Shown here in pieces: positions 58,133 through 64,000 of a DNA stretch of 64,000 nt (position 1 is its first letter; each line of letters opens with the position of its first letter). The notes under the pieces are model-generated. The model saw only the letters and a program-made list of their open reading frames with translations, made no database searches and was not told the origin of the DNA. Origin of the DNA: Trichopria drosophilae (taxonomy: Eukaryota; Arthropoda; Insecta; Hymenoptera; Diapriidae); assembly GCA_030407085.1 (NCBI GenBank), contig CM059584.1:7998001-8062000 (forward strand). The letters run 5' to 3'. The translations under genes and the position numbers were made by a program.

Positions 58133-61100
58133 ATATTACATGACTGATAACGGAGTTTGAGATATATAATATTCAATTTCACTCACGGTTTCCGTTCGTT
58201 ACGTAGACAATTAAACAAAAAAAATTACTTAAAAATATGTTGAACTTGGTGATACATTCAAATAAATAGATTTTGTAATTCTTCAGCAAGATATAACAGA
58301 AAAAATCGCAATAAAACGAGTAATAAGAAAAATGTTATATTTACATCGTACGACCCTGATGAACGTGCATCGTTAATAAGGCATACTAATTTTGATTGCA
58401 TTCAAGGAAAGACTATACTCGAAGACTTTGTTCCAAGTCAGAATTATTGATTATGTTCTTTAATTTATATCATGATGACTATTACGTCCTTTATGATATT
58501 AAATTCACTGAAGTTCATTCTTACTTTTACCCAAAATTTCAAAACTTGAAATGATAAATCTCAATTGTTTCTTCCAAACTTTTATTATATATACAAAATT
58601 GAGCAATGAAGAATGTGTAGTGGTGATTCTTTTAAATTTTGTTGTGGTGAACAGAAATCTTGAAAATACTATTTTTCTAAACTTAGCACAAAGTTATGAA
58701 CATTTTAAAGTCCTAACACTATCCGATATTTTGAATCCACCATTTTGGAAACGGCAAATTATATTCTGGACCAATTTTCTAAAGAAATGATCGCATAGAA
58801 ATATTTACGAATCAAGATTATATTGCAAAAAAAATATGTCAATTATAACTATTTTAAGGATCTTTTTAGAGAACCAGGTTTTTCATTTCAATTTTCAATA
58901 ATCGAATAGTAGAGTACTCTTAACCCCCAGTCTTAAATTGATGCAAATGATAAAGAAGGGGAACAAAAATGATTGAATCCAAGACATAACCTATAAAAAT
59001 ATCAAGAGCACTTTTCAAGTGCATAACTTCAAATGCCTCAAAATCCTGACGTGATAAGCCGATATTATTAATTAAGTTCAACATTCAAATGTTAAATGAC
59101 TTTTGCAAGTTTGCATTTTCCTGAAGAATGAATGAAAATTGCAAGTAAGCGACATAAATCCTACAATTATATTCTCAGAAAATGACAATAACTACGAGAT
59201 TGACAAAAATAAAGAAAGTGGCTAAGATTCTGAAATCTCTGAACACGTGCACGTGTCAATATGGGTGGATATATTTATATACTTACACTCGTTGGTATGA
59301 TATGTCTAAGAGATGAATGAAAAAAGAACAATCAGTGTCGGCTGTTTATAGTTTACAGATATATTTTATCAAAGTCTTTCGCAAATTGTCCGGATATAAC
59401 ATTGCGTTGACCTAAAATATGATAAAAATGAAGAAATTATATCCAGAAAAAGAACATATTCGTATCTGTGGAATGTTTTCTTAATCAATGATAAATTGTC
59501 GAATGCGGAAAGACACTGAGGCTTGCCTGTATTTACAAACATTCGGCATTATCCATTCAGATATTTTTTAAACTAACAATTGTTTGAAATGCGGAATAAT
59601 GATGATGGGAAAGTTCAAAAATTGATTTAACATTTAAATCAAATTATCCCTTACATGATACAAGAAAAAATGAATACAAATTACTTTTTTCGACCCCTAG
59701 ATGGCGCTGAAATCCAAAATTAAAGTTGCCCATGTATGAATGTGAGGTCAATAGAGAAAAAGGTTCCAAAATTTTAACATTCATCGCCCTTTTGATGAAT
59801 TTTATAGAGAATTTTCATTAACTGTAATTGTCATCAATTAGATGTATACTGGAACTAAATATTCAGCGAGTCAATGTTTGGACTAGGACCTCATCTAGCG
59901 CTCATAAAAAAAAACTGGTTGTTTTAAAGTTCGATTATTGAAATTGGAATTTTTATTCCAAAATATTCTTAGAAGAGCAAACTAATGAAATAAACAATTT
60001 GTTACATACAATTTAAATTGACAATAAAATAGGAAAATAAATTAATAATTATTTGCCAGTATCAAAATAAATAAAAAATTTATTTATTTATACGAAATTT
60101 TAAATGTCATATAGCATATTCGTTCCTCAATGTAATTTCATTCATGTCGTGACGAACTGGTGACAAATTTCATTAAAAACGATGAAATCATTCACATACA
60201 TGTAACGAGAAAAGTGAACAATAAAGATAATTATCGTTGATTTTTCTAACAAACGATGTTAAAATGTACGTTTTTATAATACTTTTTCAAATGCAGGATA
60301 AATAAGTCTAGTAATGTCTAGCCGAATGAATAATTCGCTTAAATGATTGATTTATTTTCTTAACTGTGAAGATGGTAAATATGAGTATAAGGAAAATGCA
60401 ATGAAGGAAATAAACAATATACTAAAAAATTACGACTAAATATTTAGTTGGAACTAGTAGTTTTTATTTCGTATAAACAATAAAAAGTAGAATGAAACGT
60501 TTTTATATATTGTTTCTTCGTAAGGAATTCATTTTATAAATAATTATAATTTTTTGTATTTTACTTTTAAGTTAAGCATTTATTGAAAGTAGTTAAATTA
60601 TTGTGCTAATTTTAGTGGTCTATTATAAATCGGTAGTCAATAACCGCAAAGACAAATTGTCACATACCACGCGTAAAAATTATACTTGCAAATAAAAGAA
60701 CAAAAAATTATATGAAATGGAAAAATTATTTAAATTTCTGGATTCTTTAAATGCTTGGGAAATTCTTTAAGAAAACCAGAAAATTTAATTCATTATCTAC
60801 TTCATGATTGTAAATTATTGTCGTTTGATTTTTTTAATTTTTATTAGAGATTTTATGTCTGGATGGTTTATTTCCATCACTAATTAATTGTGGCAGTGAT
60901 TAATGTTCAGAACGTCATTTATAGTCGTTTTTGACAGATTATCTTTTTATAAAGTGCATGTATCTGAATAACATATTTTCAAATGTAAGTTATTAAAACT
61001 CATAAATATTTTAATGGTTTTTAGTATACCAAAATATATTTTAAGAATATTATAAACAATTTGTATGAATAAATGATATTATTGCCTTCATATCTTACTG

Positions 61101-61220
61101 AATTAGTAACACTAATGTAACTGCCATTAAAGATTGAAATTATGTACTTTAATATTTTAATTTGTCAGAAAATTTATTCTGAAATAAGTTTTTTCGGTTA
61201 TTTTTTTATTAAAAAAAATG
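58133..61220. other. AT-rich intergenic DNA
   Basis: About 3 kb without a supported feature. The plus-strand frame 58,551-58,790 (79 codons) has no recognisable domain, start context or composition shift. Confidence 0.5.
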
Positions 61221-61290
61221 AGGACCGAATTCGAGAGAGTTGATGCGCCGGGGCTCGAACCCGAGACCTTTCTATTGTCATTCGCAAATC
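61200..61290 (-). mobile_element. tRNA-derived SINE-like fragment
   Basis: On the minus strand a B box GGGTTCGAGCC (complement at 61,252-61,262) sits in a good T-arm (CGGGTTCGAGCCCCG) with the preceding AAAGGTCT typical of the variable-loop side. The rest of the tRNA is missing. A TTTTTTTTAATAAAAAAA tail follows on the minus strand (61,200-61,220), close to that of the fragment near 52,540, which suggests one SINE family. Confidence 0.55.
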
Positions 61291-61365
61291 AAAGTTTATT
61301 ATTATTGTACTCATGATTGCACAGTGTAGAATAATGTCAATAGATCAATGACAACGAAAGATCCA

Positions 61366-61505
61366 GATGAATCCTGATGAATCCTGATGAATCATATAAG
61401 AAAAAGATGGATAATGGTAGATGTCGACTGTCGACTCCATCTCTTTCTGTCATCAACGTCACCTACCATTATCTATCTTTTTAGTTCATCCTGATTATCT
61501 TTTGA
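61366..61505. repeat. Small inverted repeat next to the SINE-like fragment
   Basis: GATGAATCATATAAG plus AAAAGATGGATAATGGTAGA is mirrored by TACCATTATCTATCTTTTTA plus a following GTTCATC. A GTCGACTGTCGAC string sits near the centre, and GATGAATCCT is repeated on the left. Origin unknown. Confidence 0.6.
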
Positions 61506-62295
61506 TCTTATCATCAATCATCATTTTTAGTAATCCAATATCCTTCATCTCTCATAGCGGATTCAAGACTTAAGATAAAACAAGTAACTTAAAATCTTTC
61601 TTCAGTCATTTAACATTTTTTTAATAGAAACACAAATGACGGATAAACGATCCAATCGTAAATGTCAAGATATCTGTTACATTTTGACAATTTATTTTGA
61701 AATATCGATTCCCTTTCACTGTGCGAAACATTCTTACATAATTCCTTTTCCCGGTTATTGAAGTATTGTTTTCTACTCACCGTTTTACTACCAAACGAAG
61801 AAAAAAATTCTTTAAACAAAATTACCTTGAACTGAGTGACACAAATTTTGTATAGGAATAAATAGCTCTAATTGACACGATTATCTGATTACTCAATTGT
61901 TCACTAAAACCAAACGTACTCTCGTAAAACGGTCTATCGTTAAAACGTGTGGCACATTACAACGTAGTATGGATTATCTTGATAAATTAACAGTTTCATT
62001 TTAAATTGTGCACTCTGGGAGTAAATAAAAGACTGAAAAATATCAACAAATGCGAGAAAGTAATCTTAAATTGAACATGCTTTGAAAACTTTAGTTCATT
62101 CCTTTCTTTTCAGCGGCATTATGTTATTTTTTTAAAGTAATCAGTAAATAGAGATTTATTGTGTCAACTAGACTACTTTTGAACTATTGCAACAGTATAA
62201 TAACTCAGCTGCATTTCACTACTTGTGGTAACTGTCCTAGAATAGTGAATATTGAAGTAGATATCTGGGTAAATTTAACTACTGTTTATTAATCA
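61506..62295. other. AT-rich intergenic DNA
   Basis: The minus-strand frame 61,610-61,819 (69 codons) shows no recognisable domain. Nothing else is supported. Confidence 0.45.
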
Positions 62296-62299
62296 TTAC

Positions 62300-62790
62300 A
62301 CAGTCACAGAAAAAAAATGTCATCAGGGTTTGGTCATAACCTCAAAAAACACTCCAAATTCAACTAAGAAATTTGTTCTTCAACTTGGGGATTTTGCTAC
62401 ATATACTGCATGTTCTTGGGATCTCTGAATCCGAATCTGAAGTCAGATTAACTTAACAAGTTGTTTTTTTACCATAACCACAAAAAATGATTCGAAAATC
62501 AATTACAACTGCTAAACCCGATAATCCCAAACTTTATTATTTTAAATTTGAAACTTAAAATCTGGTAACACAGCAATTTTTAAACCGAACTCATAATCCG
62601 ATAAAGCTATAAATCTCTAACTTTATAACTTTATCACCTAATAACCATATAACGTTGGAGTTTTTTTTGAGGTTATGGTCGGAAACTGACTTTTTCGGGT
62701 TAAACCGACCTCGGATTCGGATTCAGAGACCCAAAAACCATACAGTACACATAGCGAGATACCCGGGTCGATACAACATTTTTTTGTTAT
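62300..62790. mobile_element. Imperfect inverted-repeat element with swapped blocks
   Basis: The ends resemble CACAG...AAAAAAATGT and its complement. Two blocks occur on both sides: GGTCATAACCTCAAAAAA (near 62,332, mirrored near 62,665-62,680) and ATCTCTGAATCCGAAT (62,420, mirrored near 62,710-62,730). Their order relative to the ends differs between the two sides, so this is not a simple palindrome. It looks like a folded pair of tandem units. Confidence 0.55.
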
Positions 62791-64000
62791 AGCTGTGTTA
62801 TTTTGAATAAAAATATAGTAGAATTTACTACTCTCTAAATCTTAATTAGTAAACAGCTAATTTAGAATGACATAATTTACCATTAATTAATCAATTTTTA
62901 AGTAACAAATAGAAAAACACCATTAATATATTAGGAAAATGAAACTAATATTGAAGTGTTGATTCTACTAATCTAATGCTAAAAAATAATATATAATCAT
63001 TTTTTTATTAACTAAATTTATTATCAACTTTTCGCTTTGATTTAGTAGATATTAACTAATTCAAATTTATAGAATAGAACCACCCTAATTGACCACCAAA
63101 AATGGTTCTTTTTACTACATTTAGGTGTATATATGCTCAATGATAGTTGAATTTCTCAGCTGATGTTTAATCAGTGAAAGATTAATAGTATTAAAAATGG
63201 GTGTAAGTGAAGGTTTTTTACGTTTGGATTTTATTAACGCTGATTGACAAATATATACCTCAAATAGTTAATTGTGGTTCAATTTTTTACTGAAAGATGA
63301 TAAAAAAAGTTACTTTAGGCACTAAGCTTATTCGCATTTCGAAAATTTTTTTTTAACTAACTAAATGTTCGATACATCCAAGCAATATTCACTTTAATTA
63401 AGGGTGTATTTTCTTATTACATAAGAATTAACGTTTTCCAGTTAAGTAAAATTATCTAAAAGAAAAAAACATTTGATAAGCATGAATATAAACTACTAAA
63501 TTCAAGTAAATATTTTACTTGCGAATATTCAAATAAATACTTTAACACACTATGTCCTGAATGGATATTTTTTCAGTCAGTTTTTAATGGTTGTGTAAGA
63601 AAAGGTTCTAAAAATGTTCAAGCAGGGATGTCTAAAAATTATATTAATTTATAAAACGGTCGAAAAAGTAAAACTTATCACAGGGATGTCTAACGTAAAA
63701 TTAACTAAACTTTCAAAATCTTTTCTTTAACCGTGAAAAACTATATACAATTCTTTCAAAAAAAAAGCATGAATTTTTCAAATTGTTGTTTTCTTTATAT
63801 CGTTTTTTACATTGAAGTAATATCATACTTCCTGTATAAAGTAAAGAAATCCAGTCCTCGAAATTGGAACATTAAAATGTGCATATTAACATTTTCAAAA
63901 TAAAGGTGAAAGCATTCAAAATGGCGATTAAAACACGAAAAAATCAGCGAAAGGAGTTTTTTATTTCAAAATTATACATTTTCGGAAAAAGGTTTGAACA
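62791..64000. other. AT-rich intergenic DNA to the window edge
   Basis: There are several TAGTAG/TTTACTACT motifs near 62,815-63,120, reminiscent of the sub-terminal parts of the ACGGAAAAAA insert. An AAAATGGCGATT motif lies near 63,919. No gene is seen. Confidence 0.4.

Noticed and set aside
52535..61290. Functional tRNA genes
   Set aside because: Only the T arm and part of the anticodon arm are present; the D arm and acceptor stem cannot be completed.
1..64000. CRISPR arrays, bacterial operons, integrated virus genes, telomeric TTAGG repeats
   Set aside because: Searched for by eye and not seen. Introns, AT-rich intergenic DNA and eukaryotic gene families argue against a prokaryotic source.

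Overview
This is nuclear DNA from a eukaryote, most likely an arthropod and probably an insect. It is strongly AT-rich, and its genes are sparse and intron-containing with GT-AG boundaries. It is packed with foldback and inverted-repeat DNA elements, microsatellites and retroelement remnants, and it carries an insect-type facilitated trehalose/sugar transporter and a BEN-domain gene. I see no bacterial operons, no CRISPR array and no intact tRNA or rRNA gene. The species cannot be named from the sequence.

Layout. About 1-28,500 is a mosaic of one old multi-copy repeat family. Copy A lies at about 120-1,960 (+). Copy B lies at about 8,530-12,330 (+). Copy C lies at about 22,245-25,920 (-). Smaller fragments are scattered between them. 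Copies B and C form a roughly 3.6-kb inverted duplication whose axis (near 17,300) falls inside a small two-exon C2H2 zinc-finger gene (about 16,600-18,530). A TTAA-flanked foldback element (4,276-6,192), a perfect 45-bp-arm hairpin (11,960-12,075) and a 618-bp palindrome (19,740-20,357) interrupt this zone.

About 30,059-38,029 is a nested transposon. A TTAA-flanked palindromic element has been split by a 6.46-kb insert (31,267-37,727), which itself holds two more palindromes and a 50-bp satellite that switches orientation. Immediately downstream is a BEN-domain gene with coding exons at 38,157-38,302, 38,421-38,529, 38,615-38,706, 39,173-39,329 and 39,422-39,840. A phase-compatible ATG exon (34,707-34,716) lies inside the nested insert. 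At 40,621-41,780 there is a GC-rich 113-bp minisatellite with CCG motifs about every 11 bp.

About 42,000-64,000 is mostly AT-rich intergenic DNA. It holds a LINE ORF2 C-terminal relic (44,265-44,459, minus), a pogo/Tigger-like MITE abutting another foldback element (44,666-45,320), the single-exon sugar transporter (48,548-49,921, minus), a near-perfect hairpin (50,990-51,145), two tRNA-derived SINE-like fragments, and several more foldback elements, one of them again TTAA-flanked (55,405-56,561).

The three genes show no sign of acting in one pathway. The dominant story is repeat architecture. Short-arm and long-arm palindromes are nested and directly abutting, several TTAA-flanked elements are present, and some of the repeats carry dense ATGGCGGA motifs that resemble YY1/Pho sites. 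One nested element may have supplied a promoter and first exon to a host BEN gene. All element boundaries and exon models were read by eye and not confirmed by any search.
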